This document shows positions 19,088 to 28,944 of a DNA stretch of 64,000 bases, piece after piece. A program made the translations under genes and the position numbers. The stretch is from Metabacillus crassostreae. GTDB lineage: Bacteria > Bacillota > Bacilli > Bacillales > Bacillaceae. The stretch's first letter is position 1. Every line of letters begins with the position of its first letter. The DNA lies in assembly GCF_016908395.1 (NCBI RefSeq), contig NZ_JAFBDU010000009.1:1-64000 (forward strand), written 5' to 3'. The notes under the pieces were generated by a model, which saw only the letters and a program-made list of their open reading frames with translations, was not told where the DNA came from and searched no databases.

Positions 19088-19906
19088 ATGGCAATTGAAT
19101 GGGTTTCAGAACGAAAGTATGAAGAGATTCTATATCAAACATATAATGGAATAGCAAAAATTTCAATTAACCGTCCACATGTACATAATGCATTTACACC
19201 AAAAACAGTAATGGAATTAATTGATGCATTTGCTTATGCAAGAGATGATCAAAACGTAGGCGTTATTATCTTAACAGGTGAAGGTGGTAAAGCGTTTTGT
19301 TCAGGTGGAGATCAAAAGGTTAGAGGACATGGTGGGTATGTTGGAGATGACCAAATTCCACGACTTAATGTGTTAGATCTACAAAGATTAATTCGAGTAA
19401 TACCAAAGCCAGTAATTGCAATGGTTGCGGGTTATGCAATTGGTGGAGGTCATGTATTACACATTGTATGTGATTTAACAATTGCAGCAGATAATGCTGT
19501 ATTTGGACAAACTGGTCCAAAGGTTGGTAGCTTTGATGCTGGTTACGGTTCAGGCTATTTAGCACGTATCGTAGGACATAAAAAAGCTCGCGAAATTTGG
19601 TTTTTATGTAGACAATATAATGCACAGGAAGCACTTGACATGGGATTAGTGAATACAGTTGTGCCATTAGAGAAGTTAGAAGAAGAAACAGTTCAGTGGT
19701 GTGAAGAGATACTAGAAAAAAGCCCAACTGCAATTCGTTTCCTAAAAGCAGCATTTAATGCTGATACAGATGGGTTAGCTGGTATTCAACAATTTGCTGG
19801 AGATGCAACTTTATTATATTACACAACAGATGAAGCAAAAGAAGGACGCGACGCATTTAAAGATAAGCGTGATCCAGACTTTAAGCAATTCCCTCGTTTT
19901 CCTTAA
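19088..19906 (+). CDS. menB: 1,4-dihydroxy-2-naphthoyl-CoA synthase MenB
   Basis: Crotonase-family enzyme that closes the naphthoquinone ring from o-succinylbenzoyl-CoA. Family motifs are [25 protein letters not shown] and [20 protein letters not shown]. 272 residues, the usual length. Its start has TAGGAGG at good spacing. It is followed by a terminator, so menE-menC may be transcribed at a different level. Confidence 0.97.
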   Translation: MAIEWVSERKYEEILYQTYNGIAKISINRPHVHNAFTPKTVMELIDAFAYARDDQNVGVIILTGEGGKAFCSGGDQKVRGHGGYVGDDQIPRLNVLDLQRLIRVIPKPVIAMVAGYAIGGGHVLHIVCDLTIAADNAVFGQTGPKVGSFDAGYGSGYLARIVGHKKAREIWFLCRQYNAQEALDMGLVNTVVPLEKLEEETVQWCEEILEKSPTAIRFLKAAFNADTDGLAGIQQFAGDATLLYYTTDEAKEGRDAFKDKRDPDFKQFPRFP

Positions 19907-19951
19907 AACTAGCTATATAAACAGGTTATTTCAGATTTTAGACAAATAAAC

Positions 19952-19990
19952 AAAAACAGCTTGGTGATTTCATCTCATCAAGCTGTTTTT
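19952..19990 (+). terminator. Terminator or attenuator between menB and menE
   Basis: AAAAACAGCTTG pairs with CAAGCTGTTTTT around an internal loop with a further GTGA/TCAT pairing, followed by T-rich sequence. It ends about ten bases before the menE ribosome-binding site. Confidence 0.8.
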
Positions 19991-20013
19991 ATTAATGCTT
20001 GGAGGTGCTAATT

Positions 20014-21489
20014 ATGGAACAATATATCCCGAATTGGTTAAAGCAACGAGCCGAACTAACTCCGATGAGGTTGGCAATAAAAACGAAAACTAGAGAAATT
20101 ACATATGAACAACTTTATGAAAAGGTACAGCAGCGAGTAAATTATTTTTCAACTAACAATATAAAAAAAGGACAGCATGTTGCTGTTTTAATGAAAAATA
20201 GTATCGAGATGATTGAAACCCTTCATGCTCTCTTTGCTATTGGAGCAATTTCAGTTTTATTGAATACACGTCTTTCGAATCAAGAACTAGCTTGGCAGAT
20301 ATCTGATGTAGAGGCAACTCACGTAATATGTCATAAAGAACTTGAACCAAAATTAATAGAGGTAGAAAAGAAAGTAACTGTCATTATTTGTGAAGATACT
20401 AAGTTGGATGAAAAATCGTTAGCCATTCATGGTTATTCATTTGATCAAGTTGCAACAATTATGTATACATCTGGTACGACTGGAAATCCAAAAGGAGTAA
20501 TGCAAACCTTTGGCAATCACTGGTCAAGCGCAATTGGTTCAGCTTTAAATCTAGGTTTACAAATGAATGATCGTTGGCTATTAGCGGTCCCTCTTTTCCA
20601 TATAAGTGGCTTATCAATTTTAATAAGAAGTGTAATTTACGGAACAAGTATTGTTTTGCATGAACGCTTTGATGCAAGAAGTATGAATGAAGCAATAATT
20701 AAAGAAGAAGTAACAATCGTATCAGTTGTAACAACAATGCTTCAACAAATGCTAGAAGATCTCGGATCGAAGCAATATCCAGTCAGCTTTCGCTGTATGT
20801 TAGCAGGGGGAGGTCCTGTTCCTAAACCATTGCTTGTTGAATGCTTACACCGGCAGATACCTGTTTATCAAACGTATGGTATGACAGAAACAGCATCTCA
20901 AATTGCGACATTAGCACCAGAATATTGTCTGGAAAAGTTAGGTTCAGCTGGTAAACCGTTATTTTCTTGTGATATAAAAGTTGAAAAGGATGGTAGAGAA
21001 TGTAGTTCGAATGAAGAAGGAGAAATTCTTGTTAAAGGACCTAATGTGACAAAAGGGTATTGGAAGAGACATGATGCAACAGCTGATAGTTTATCTAACG
21101 GGTGGTTTCATACTGGTGATATAGGCTTTAAAGATGAAGATGGTTTTTTATTTGTTTTAGATCGACGCTCTGATTTAATTATCTCTGGTGGAGAGAATGT
21201 TTATCCAGCAGAAATTGAAGCGGTATTATTGTCACATCCTCTTGTGGTGGATGCAGGTGTTATCGGAGTTAAGGACTCTAAATGGGGAGAGGTACCACAT
21301 GCGTTTATTGTAACAAAGAAACAAGTTAGTAAAGAAGAGTTGAAAGATTTTTGTTTTAAGAGCCTAGCATCTTATAAAGTACCTAAAGAAATCACAAGCA
21401 TGAATGAGCTACCGAGAAATTCATCAAATAAATTATTACGTAGATTATTAAAAGAAACAATAAAGGATATGACAAATGATCAAAATTAA
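20014..21489 (+). CDS. menE: o-Succinylbenzoate-CoA ligase MenE
   Basis: Activates o-succinylbenzoate with ATP and CoA. An acyl-adenylate-forming enzyme of 491 residues with the P-loop IMYTSGTTGNPKGVMQTF, the motif YGMTETASQ and the hinge region WFHTGDIGFKDEDGFLFVLDR. I start at ATG 20014, seven bases after GGAGGTG; a TTG at 19999 overlaps that site. It overlaps menC by 14 bases. Confidence 0.95.
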   Translation: MEQYIPNWLKQRAELTPMRLAIKTKTREITYEQLYEKVQQRVNYFSTNNIKKGQHVAVLMKNSIEMIETLHALFAIGAISVLLNTRLSNQELAWQISDVEATHVICHKELEPKLIEVEKKVTVIICEDTKLDEKSLAIHGYSFDQVATIMYTSGTTGNPKGVMQTFGNHWSSAIGSALNLGLQMNDRWLLAVPLFHISGLSILIRSVIYGTSIVLHERFDARSMNEAIIKEEVTIVSVVTTMLQQMLEDLGSKQYPVSFRCMLAGGGPVPKPLLVECLHRQIPVYQTYGMTETASQIATLAPEYCLEKLGSAGKPLFSCDIKVEKDGRECSSNEEGEILVKGPNVTKGYWKRHDATADSLSNGWFHTGDIGFKDEDGFLFVLDRRSDLIISGGENVYPAEIEAVLLSHPLVVDAGVIGVKDSKWGEVPHAFIVTKKQVSKEELKDFCFKSLASYKVPKEITSMNELPRNSSNKLLRRLLKETIKDMTNDQN

Positions 21490-22597
21490 AAAAATCATAT
21501 TACATCTTATTACGCAAACATTAAAAACACCATTTATCACAAGTATCGGTCAAGTAACAGAGCGTGAAAGTATCCTTGTTGAAGTGATTGATGTTGATGG
21601 ATTTACAGGATGGGGGGAGGTAGTTGCTTTTTCTACACCATGGTATACAGAGGAGACTATTTCTACAAGTCTTCATCTTTTAAAAGACATATTAATTCCT
21701 TTGACGATTAAACAGAATATTAATCACCCTGATGAACTCCAGGATATTTTCAAGAAAATAAAGCGAAATAATATGGCCAAAGCCTCTCTTGAAGCAGCAA
21801 TTTGGGATCTTTATGCCAAAAGGGAGAATAAGTCATTATCTGAGACTTTGGGTGGAACAAGGAAAGAAATTGATTGTGGTGTTGTGGTCGGAATTTCATC
21901 TACTGCTAACATGATTGAGCAAATAAATCATTATATTCAAGATGGCTATAAACGATTCAAAATTAAAATATCACCAAAACAAGACATTAAGATACTAGAT
22001 GAGATCAAAAGTCATTTTCCAAGCTTACCTTTAATGGCAGATGCAAATTCTTCTTATACGTTAAAAGATAAGGATAGATTGAAAGAGCTTGATCAATTTA
22101 ATTTATTAATGATCGAACAACCTCTTGGAGCAGATGATATTATTGATCATGCTAAACTTCAAGAGAAGATCGAAACCCCAATTTGTCTTGATGAAAGTAT
22201 TATCAGTCATGTAGATGCAAGACAGGCCATTGAACTTGGAAGCTGTAGAGTGATCAATATCAAGCCAGGTCGAGTAGGCGGTCTAACAGAATCAATTAAA
22301 ATACATAACTTATGTCAAGAAAACAAGATCCCTGTATGGTGTGGAGGAATGCTAGAAACTAGTATTTCTCGTGCACACAATATTGCTTTAGCATCACTTC
22401 CTAACTTTACAATTCCTGGAGATATTTCCTCTTCATCAAGATATTGGGATCATGATATCGTATACCCAGAAATTAAAGCAGAAAAAGGCAAAATGACTGT
22501 TCCAACAAAAGAGGGTATTGGATTTCAGGTAAATATAAAAGACATAGAAAAGCTAAGAAAAGCCAATATGGTATTTGAAGCTAAAGACATAATGTGA
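21476..22597 (+). CDS. menC: o-Succinylbenzoate synthase MenC
   Basis: Dehydrates SHCHC to o-succinylbenzoate. Enolase-superfamily protein of 373 residues. The catalytic lysine motif is in FKIKISP, and the three metal ligands are in MADANSSY, MIEQPLG and CLDESI; the second lysine is in NIKPGRVGG. Last gene of the men block and followed by a strong terminator. Confidence 0.94.
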   Translation: MIKIKKIILHLITQTLKTPFITSIGQVTERESILVEVIDVDGFTGWGEVVAFSTPWYTEETISTSLHLLKDILIPLTIKQNINHPDELQDIFKKIKRNNMAKASLEAAIWDLYAKRENKSLSETLGGTRKEIDCGVVVGISSTANMIEQINHYIQDGYKRFKIKISPKQDIKILDEIKSHFPSLPLMADANSSYTLKDKDRLKELDQFNLLMIEQPLGADDIIDHAKLQEKIETPICLDESIISHVDARQAIELGSCRVINIKPGRVGGLTESIKIHNLCQENKIPVWCGGMLETSISRAHNIALASLPNFTIPGDISSSSRYWDHDIVYPEIKAEKGKMTVPTKEGIGFQVNIKDIEKLRKANMVFEAKDIM

Positions 22598-22800
22598 ATT
22601 TTTATGAAAACTAATTTAATCATGCATTATTAGAGCTAAAATTGAAATTTGTTTATATAAAAATTCAATTTTAGCTGAGATTTACATTTTAAAATTTATT
22701 TTTAACAGTTAGTAGGTTTTATTTCATTCAGCTTATAATGTTGTGGAAGAAGAATCTTAGTCAAAAAATGAATTAAGTTTCTCTTTCTGCTCTTATCTTT

Positions 22801-22865
22801 AGAGTCTGACTCGAAAGTCCATGTGTTTAATCATGCGTGGATTTGGGTCAGACTCTCTTTTTTTT
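22801..22865 (+). terminator. Terminator of the men genes
   Basis: Outer stem AGAGTCTGAC/GTCAGACTCT with further pairing inside and a run of eight or more T after it. Confidence 0.9.
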
Positions 22866-22951
22866 AGTACAGATATCACTATACATTGTTGATTTCACCA
22901 GCTTACGAAAGTAAGAGATTTTCCAGATAATAGTTATTTTCAAAAATAATA

Positions 22952-22998
22952 TTGACAATCATGGTTGTATCCATTAGTTTTGTACTAAGGAAACTTTT
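22952..22998 (+). promoter_or_regulatory. Candidate mntA promoter with MntR box
   Basis: TTGACA at 22952-22957 and a weak -10 (TAGTTT, 17-base spacer) are followed by TTTTGTACTAAGGAAACTTT at about 22977-22996. That resembles the operator of the manganese repressor MntR found before mntA and mntH in Bacillus. The position over the start site would suit repression by manganese. The site is far (about 340 bases) from the mntA start. Confidence 0.55.
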
Positions 22999-23338
22999 TT
23001 AGTTTGATAAACAAAATGTGATATTAACTAAAATATTGGCGCATATACTACATATAGATCATAGACTACTTTTGTTATTGTTTCTGTAAGCATAGTGTTG
23101 AAGAAATGAGGATTGTGGAAAGCGGATGCTTGTAAACATAAAAGTACACAAAGCTTTCTTAAGTTACGTTTGAGATTTTAGTAATAGCTTTGTAAATCAA
23201 TATTGTTGGAGATCTATAAAGTCCAGTAACTACAACAAAAAAAAGCTAACTAGATAAGTAAACAGCTATTTACAGATTCTTGAAATCAATAATGTTTAAC
23301 AAAGCTAAAATAATATAAATGAGTGGAGGAATGAAAAG

Positions 23339-24262
23339 ATGAAAAGATGGTTAGTAGTAATTTTTACAATTGTTTCAATGGGGCTTTTAGCAGCATGTAA
23401 TAGTGAGGAAACAGCGACTGATGGTTTAGATGAAATTAATGTTACTACTACAACAGGTCAAGTTGCGGATGTTGTCAAAAATATTGGTGGAGATAAAGTA
23501 AAGGTTGATTCATTAATGGGACCTGGCGTTGATCCTCATCTTTATCAAGCATCACAAGGGGATATTAAAAAGTTAGACGAAGCAGAGATTATTTTCTACA
23601 ATGGTCTTCACTTAGAAGGGAAAATGGATACCATTTTTGAAAAGATGTCAAAAGATAAACCAACTGTTGCAGTAGGTGATTCTGTCCCAGAAGAAATGTT
23701 ATTAGGGGCAGATGATTCAGATGCTCATGATCCTCATATTTGGTTTGATATTGAAGCTTGGATTCATGTTGTGGATGCAGTTGAACAAGAGCTTTCTAAG
23801 CTTTCACCAGATGATAAACAGCTTTTTGAAGAAAATGCAGAAAATTATAAGAAGGAACTAGAAGAAATGCATGAATATGCTCTAGAACAAATTCAAACAA
23901 TACCTGAAGAAAGTCGTGTACTAGTAACTGCTCATGATGCATTTAAATATTTTGGTCATGCGTATGGCATGGAGGTTATGGGATTACAAGGACTAAGTAC
24001 TGATTCTGATTATGGTTTAAAGGATGTTCAAGTTCTGGTAGATACATTAGTTGATAGGAAAATAAAAGCTGTATTTGTAGAGAGTAGTATTTCTGAAAAT
24101 TCGATTAGTGCTGTTGTTGAAGGTGCACAAAAGGAAGATCATGATGTAGTTATTGGAGGAGAACTTTTTTCTGATGCTATGGGTAAGGCAGGCACTGAAG
24201 AAGGCACGTATACAGGCATGTTTAAACATAATGTTGACACAATTGTAGGATCACTTAAATAA
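23339..24262 (+). CDS. mntA: Manganese ABC transporter substrate-binding lipoprotein MntA
   Basis: Cluster A-I metal-binding lipoprotein of 307 residues that captures Mn2+ outside the membrane. The N-terminus is a lipoprotein signal (MKRWLVVIFTIVSMG, lipobox LLAAC). Family metal ligands are in GVDPHLY, DPHIWFD and VTAHDAFKYFG plus the C-terminal Asp region. It resembles B. subtilis MntA more than the zinc protein at 30806 because it lacks a long His-rich loop and lies in a full mnt operon. Confidence 0.93.
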   Translation: MKRWLVVIFTIVSMGLLAACNSEETATDGLDEINVTTTTGQVADVVKNIGGDKVKVDSLMGPGVDPHLYQASQGDIKKLDEAEIIFYNGLHLEGKMDTIFEKMSKDKPTVAVGDSVPEEMLLGADDSDAHDPHIWFDIEAWIHVVDAVEQELSKLSPDDKQLFEENAENYKKELEEMHEYALEQIQTIPEESRVLVTAHDAFKYFGHAYGMEVMGLQGLSTDSDYGLKDVQVLVDTLVDRKIKAVFVESSISENSISAVVEGAQKEDHDVVIGGELFSDAMGKAGTEEGTYTGMFKHNVDTIVGSLK

Positions 24263-24437
24263 AAGGTACTAGAACTTTTTATCGTTATTTTGTTGAATTA
24301 AATGTTATTAAGAATAGAAAGTAAGACTGCTATTTTTTTGGTGAGTTTTATGGAATATTACTTTTTCAAGAACTGATTAAAGTAGAATCAATTCTTAAAA
24401 AGTTTTATTAAACAGCATATAAGGTTGGTGTGTATAG

Positions 24438-25193
24438 ATGATTCCTGTTCAAGTTGATAATTTAACAATTGCATATCATCAAAAGCCTGTTCTTCAAGAG
24501 GTCAGCTTTGAGGTTCCAGAAGGAAAGCTAATAGGAATTATTGGACCTAATGGTGCAGGGAAATCAACGTTAATTAAAGGAATTTTAGGATTAATTCCTA
24601 CTGCTTCTGGTGAAGTAAAGATATATGGAGATAAATATAAGAAAAGTAGAAAACGTGTCGGATATGTGCCACAAAGAGGATCGGTTGATTGGGATTTCCC
24701 AACAAATGCACTTGATGTAGTACTAATGGGGAGATATGGTCATGTAGGCTGGTTTAAGCGCCCAGGTAAGAAAGATGTAGACTTTGCAAGAGATTGTCTG
24801 AAAAAAGTAGGCATGCTTGAATACGAAAATCGTCAAATCAGTCAGTTATCAGGTGGTCAACAGCAAAGGGTATTTTTAGCTAGAGCTCTAGCTCAAGATG
24901 CTGATGTGTATTTTATGGATGAACCATTTGTTGGTGTGGATGCTGCAACAGAGAAAGCAATCATCGCACTTCTTAATGAATTAAAAGCAAAAGGCAAAAC
25001 AGTACTTGTTGTTCATCATGATTTACAAACTGTGGATGAGTATTTTGATTGGGTATTGTTATTAAATATGAGAAAAGTTGCTTTTGGACCAACTAAAGAA
25101 ACGTTTACCATTAATAATTTGCAAAAAACTTATGGTGGTAAATTAACATTTTTACAAGATCAATCGCTTGTGGTGGATGAAGTTAATAGTTAA
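24438..25193 (+). CDS. mntB: Manganese ABC transporter ATP-binding protein MntB
   Basis: ABC ATPase of 251 residues powering the MntCD permease. Walker A GPNGAGKST, Q-loop YVPQRGSV, signature LSGGQQQR, Walker B VYFMDEPFVG and switch His in VVHHDL are all intact. A 175-base gap separates it from mntA, with no obvious terminator. Confidence 0.95.
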   Translation: MIPVQVDNLTIAYHQKPVLQEVSFEVPEGKLIGIIGPNGAGKSTLIKGILGLIPTASGEVKIYGDKYKKSRKRVGYVPQRGSVDWDFPTNALDVVLMGRYGHVGWFKRPGKKDVDFARDCLKKVGMLEYENRQISQLSGGQQQRVFLARALAQDADVYFMDEPFVGVDAATEKAIIALLNELKAKGKTVLVVHHDLQTVDEYFDWVLLLNMRKVAFGPTKETFTINNLQKTYGGKLTFLQDQSLVVDEVNS

Positions 25194-25277
25194 AGTATAG
25201 AGATTTTGAAAAAATTCCTGAAAGGATGTGGATTTTTTTCACATCTGCTTCATTAAAAAAATAGGAGTGAAGCAAAA

Positions 25278-26582
25278 ATGCTCGAACCCATATTATTACA
25301 ATTGCAAAACCCTAATACACAATGGGTTTTACTAGGAACGATGCTTCTTGGAATAACTAGTGGTGTTGTTGGTAGTTTTACATTATTAAGAAAACAAAGC
25401 TTAATTGGAGATGCAATGGCACATGCTGCTTTACCAGGAGTATGTATTGCCTTTTTATTATACGGATCAAAGTCACTTTTATGGTTTTTGGTTGGTGCTG
25501 CAATTGCTGCATTGATTTCTTCTTTTATTATACAAGTAATTATTAACCATTCGAGGATAAAAGAAGATTCTGCGTTGGGAATCATTATCTCAGTCTTCTT
25601 TGGGTTTGGGATTGTATTATTAACTTATATTCAACATAATGGCTCTGGAAATCAAAGTGGATTAGACGATTTTATTTTTGGGCAGGCAGCCTCAATGGTA
25701 GCTGCTGATGTTCAATTGATTACAATCGTTTCTTTGAGCATATTAGTGGTTACAGCAATCTTTTACAAGGAATTTAAGTTGTTAACCTTTGATCCACAGT
25801 TTGCTAAAGGGTTAGGAATTCCTGTTAGTTTTTTTAATGGGTTATTGTTATTACTCATTGTTTGCTCAGTTGTTATTGGGTTACAAACAGTTGGCGTCAT
25901 TTTAATGGCAGCTATGTTAATTACTCCAGCGATCAGTGCTAGATATTGGACAGATAAGCTAAGCCACATGATTATCATCTCTGGGTTAATTGGTGGATTC
26001 TCAGGAGTGGCAGGGACATTATTGAGTACCATTATGAAAGGTATGGCAACAGGTCCCTTGATTATAATTGCGGCTACCTTTATGTTTTTAATTTCCTTAA
26101 TATTTGCTCCGAATCGTGGATTACTTGCTAAAGCACTTAAACAGCTATCTCTTCGTAAAAAGACAGCTATAGATCAAGTGTTTCTTAGTATATATGATAT
26201 TGCAGAAGGTGGAACTCTACGTGGTATTAAGGATGAAGCCATACTGAAGAAAAGAAATGTACCACTTCGTCTTTTTCAGTATTCAAAAAATGAATTGAAC
26301 AAAAAAGGATTTATACAAAAAGAAGCAAATACTTGGATGTTAACTGATAAAGGAATTGAAGCAGGTTACGAGCTTGTGTTACAACAAAGGTTGTTTGAAA
26401 TGTATTTAATGCATGAAATGGAATTTGCTCATTTAGACTTAAAAACACGTGATGATCTTAATCTTCAGCAGCTATCTAAGGAAACGAAAGAACAGCTTTT
26501 GAAATTATTAAGCACACACAACAGATCACCACTTTTAATACCAAGATCAGCAGTTGTTAGGGATAGGAGGCTGATGGTGTAA
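25278..26582 (+). CDS. mntC: Manganese ABC transporter permease MntC with C-terminal winged-helix-like domain
   Basis: Residues 1-285 form an ABC-3 type permease with about eight to nine membrane helices. The remaining roughly 150 residues are soluble and look like a winged helix plus dimer helix (LRGIKDEAILKKR, KNELNKKGFIQKEAN, WMLTDKGIEAGYELV), similar in layout to DtxR/MntR repressors. B. subtilis MntC has the same length and tail. Whether the tail senses metal is inference. The stop overlaps the mntD start by one base. Confidence 0.92.
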   Translation: MLEPILLQLQNPNTQWVLLGTMLLGITSGVVGSFTLLRKQSLIGDAMAHAALPGVCIAFLLYGSKSLLWFLVGAAIAALISSFIIQVIINHSRIKEDSALGIIISVFFGFGIVLLTYIQHNGSGNQSGLDDFIFGQAASMVAADVQLITIVSLSILVVTAIFYKEFKLLTFDPQFAKGLGIPVSFFNGLLLLLIVCSVVIGLQTVGVILMAAMLITPAISARYWTDKLSHMIIISGLIGGFSGVAGTLLSTIMKGMATGPLIIIAATFMFLISLIFAPNRGLLAKALKQLSLRKKTAIDQVFLSIYDIAEGGTLRGIKDEAILKKRNVPLRLFQYSKNELNKKGFIQKEANTWMLTDKGIEAGYELVLQQRLFEMYLMHEMEFAHLDLKTRDDLNLQQLSKETKEQLLKLLSTHNRSPLLIPRSAVVRDRRLMV

Positions 26583-27487
26583 TGTCTTATGATGCTTGGA
26601 TAATAGTAACTGGTTCATTAGTAGGCATTACATGCGCTATGATTGGGTGTTTTTTAGTGTTGCGAAAGATGGCCATGCTAGCTGATGCCATTTCACACAC
26701 TGTTTTGCTAGGAATTGTTGGTGGCTATTTAGTTAGTCGAAGCTTAGATGGGCCTGCTTTGCTAATTGGCGCTGTTGTAGTTGGCCTTTTAACTGCATTG
26801 CTTGTTCAAGTCTTAAATGGAAAAGGAGTTCAAGCAGATGCAGCTATTGGAATAGTTTTCACATCATTATTTGCAGTCGGTGTAGTTTTACTTTCTCTCT
26901 TTGCAGGGAATATTCACTTAGATGTAGATCATGCTTTAATGGGGGAAATCACGTTTATTCCATGGGATACAGTAGAGATGTATGGAATGGATTTAGGTCC
27001 TAAAGCTGTATGGCTACTTTCATTTGTATTCATCGTAAATCTACTCATCATCATCTTTTTTTATAAAGAATTCAAGATTAGCTCTTTTGATCCAGAGATG
27101 GCAGTAGCGATTGGAATTCCTGTTCTTTTTATTCATTATTTACAGATGGGAATGCTATCGATTACAACTGTAGCTTCTTTTGACAGTGTTGGAGCAATAT
27201 TAGTTGTTGCTATGTTAATTGTTCCAGCTTCAACCGCTTATTTATTAACAGATAAATTATTAAATATGCTGTTTATTAGTGCAGGAATTGGTGTATTTGC
27301 CGCTGTTTCAGGGTATTATGTTGCGACTTTACTCAATGTATCGATTGCAGGTGCAATGGCATCCTCAACAGGAGTACTCTTTGCGATAGCCTTCTTATTT
27401 TCACCTAAGCATGGCATCATTGCTAAAAAACGTGCACAGAAAAATCTTAAAAAAGTAGCCAGTGTTAGTTCTACAACGACAATATAG
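26582..27487 (+). CDS. mntD: Manganese ABC transporter permease MntD
   Basis: Second ABC-3 family permease, 301 residues and mostly membrane helices. It lacks the soluble tail of MntC. The GGAGGCTGATGGTGT region before the ATG provides the ribosome-binding site inside mntC. Last gene of mntABCD. Confidence 0.94.
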   Translation: MSYDAWIIVTGSLVGITCAMIGCFLVLRKMAMLADAISHTVLLGIVGGYLVSRSLDGPALLIGAVVVGLLTALLVQVLNGKGVQADAAIGIVFTSLFAVGVVLLSLFAGNIHLDVDHALMGEITFIPWDTVEMYGMDLGPKAVWLLSFVFIVNLLIIIFFYKEFKISSFDPEMAVAIGIPVLFIHYLQMGMLSITTVASFDSVGAILVVAMLIVPASTAYLLTDKLLNMLFISAGIGVFAAVSGYYVATLLNVSIAGAMASSTGVLFAIAFLFSPKHGIIAKKRAQKNLKKVASVSSTTTI

Positions 27488-27492
27488 TTTGA

Positions 27493-27536
27493 CACAAAAC
27501 AGGCAGACTCATTTTTAAAAGTCTGCCTGTTTTGTT
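27493..27536 (+). terminator. Terminator of mntABCD
   Basis: ACAAAACAGGCAGACT pairs with AGTCTGCCTGTTTTGT around a short loop. Confidence 0.92.
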
Positions 27537-27594
27537 TGTATTATAATAAAATAGACTTATTTTTAGCATCTAACTCCAAACGACATGCACTTTT

Positions 27595-27783
27595 CTATTC
27601 CATTAACCCATATTCAACTGCACGACTAGCGACAAGCTGATCTACATCATGTGGAAGATCATCTAAAGAACCAAATTCATAATCCCAAATGTTTGTAAAT
27701 GAATCGACAAACATTGGAAATGAATCAGCACTCGAATTTTTAACATCCTTACGAAATGCATCGATTAAATCTTCTCTCATCAT
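27595..27783 (-). CDS. Small conserved-type hypothetical protein (62 residues)
   Basis: I do not recognise the family. The product is short, acidic and soluble (MREDLIDAFRKDV..., ...DDLPHDVDQLVASRAVEYG), with no membrane segment. Support for a real gene: AAGGGGGA at proper distance before a double ATG, and isolation from other frames. No terminator is evident after it. Confidence 0.65.
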   Translation of the reverse strand: MMREDLIDAFRKDVKNSSADSFPMFVDSFTNIWDYEFGSLDDLPHDVDQLVASRAVEYGLME

Positions 27784-27881
27784 GATTCCCCCTTCAAAAT
27801 TTACTATAGTAGCATTTGATAAAACAGTGGAAAATATTTATTTTTTCAGCTTAAAAATCTCCAAAAGCTAGTAAAAAAGAG

Positions 27882-28922
27882 TTAAGATTCATTTTGCTTT
27901 AAATAGCGCTTATCCTTCATAAATAACTTCCAAAAGTAAATAAAGCCAGGGAAAAGTATTAAAAAGCCTACAAGATAAGTAATGATTAATGTTCTAAATG
28001 TATTAGGATGAGTAAAACCAGAAAGAATTGTTACATCAGGGTAAATCATATATGGAAGATGTGCTCTACCATAGGCCAAGCTTGCCAATAAATATTGAAT
28101 CGTTACAGCAACTACTGCTAAACGAGGTCTTCCTATTGCAAGCTTATGCTTTTTAGATGGAAGAAACATAGCTGCACCAGCTATAACAAAAAAGATAACA
28201 GAGCCAATTAAAAAAGGTGTATATTCAAGCATGTTTGTGTAAAGCCAGTTTGCTTCATTTTTTAATGTGAACATGATCAAAAATGCCATTAGCAAAGAAA
28301 TCGGACCAAGGATGATCGCATCACGACGATAAACACGATATGCTTCAGGCTCACCAGCCACATTAGAATAATCAGCAAGTAATAAGGAGGAGAGAAAAAG
28401 GGTACTGCTTATAGCAAAAGCCATAAAAGCATAGATATTAGGGCTTGTAAACATAGCTCCAAATTGGAGTTGATGAACTCCATTAACAACCTCGATATAC
28501 TCACCATGTGTGATTGGTAGAACTAGCATAAGCAGAGCCGGAATAATAAATCCTGAAATTCCAGATACATATGTTAACGCCTTTTCGTAATCTTTTGCCA
28601 CATGAGAAAACACTAAAAACCCACTTCGTAATGCAAGTAGTATTAAAATAAAGCTTCCGGGTAAAAGCAAGACGGTCCCTAAAATGAAGGTTGCTCCTGG
28701 AAAAAAACTAACTAACGCTATAACAATTGCTACTATAAATACATTTGTAACCTCCCATGTAGGAGAAAGATAGCGGTTTGCAATATTTGTTGCATTTGTT
28801 TTTTCTTTATTAATATAAATCATTGACCAAAATCCTGCTCCAAAATCCATCGTTGCCATAACGGCATAGATGAACACAAAGCCCCAAAGAACGGTTATTG
28901 CTAGTAATGAATCTGCTGTCAT
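27882..28922 (-). CDS. ythB: Cytochrome bd-type quinol oxidase subunit II (YthB)
   Basis: CydB-family membrane protein of 346 residues with about nine helices. The N-terminal stretch LWGFVFIYAVMATMDFGAGF is typical of subunit II. It pairs with YthA to reduce O2 with electrons from menaquinol. It follows ythA by 22 bases and matches the ythAB pair of B. subtilis. Confidence 0.92.
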   Translation of the reverse strand: MTADSLLAITVLWGFVFIYAVMATMDFGAGFWSMIYINKEKTNATNIANRYLSPTWEVTNVFIVAIVIALVSFFPGATFILGTVLLLPGSFILILLALRSGFLVFSHVAKDYEKALTYVSGISGFIIPALLMLVLPITHGEYIEVVNGVHQLQFGAMFTSPNIYAFMAFAISSTLFLSSLLLADYSNVAGEPEAYRVYRRDAIILGPISLLMAFLIMFTLKNEANWLYTNMLEYTPFLIGSVIFFVIAGAAMFLPSKKHKLAIGRPRLAVVAVTIQYLLASLAYGRAHLPYMIYPDVTILSGFTHPNTFRTLIITYLVGFLILFPGFIYFWKLFMKDKRYLKQNES

Positions 28923-28944
28923 AATGATTCACCCTTTTCTTATA

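Larger units (their letters stand above)
22598..23338. other. Gap menC-mntA: terminator plus long mntA leader
   Basis: 741 bases without a gene. It holds the menC terminator (22801-22865) and a candidate MntR-controlled promoter (22952-22998). After that come about 340 AT-rich bases before mntA in which I recognise no riboswitch or open frame. Confidence 0.6.
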
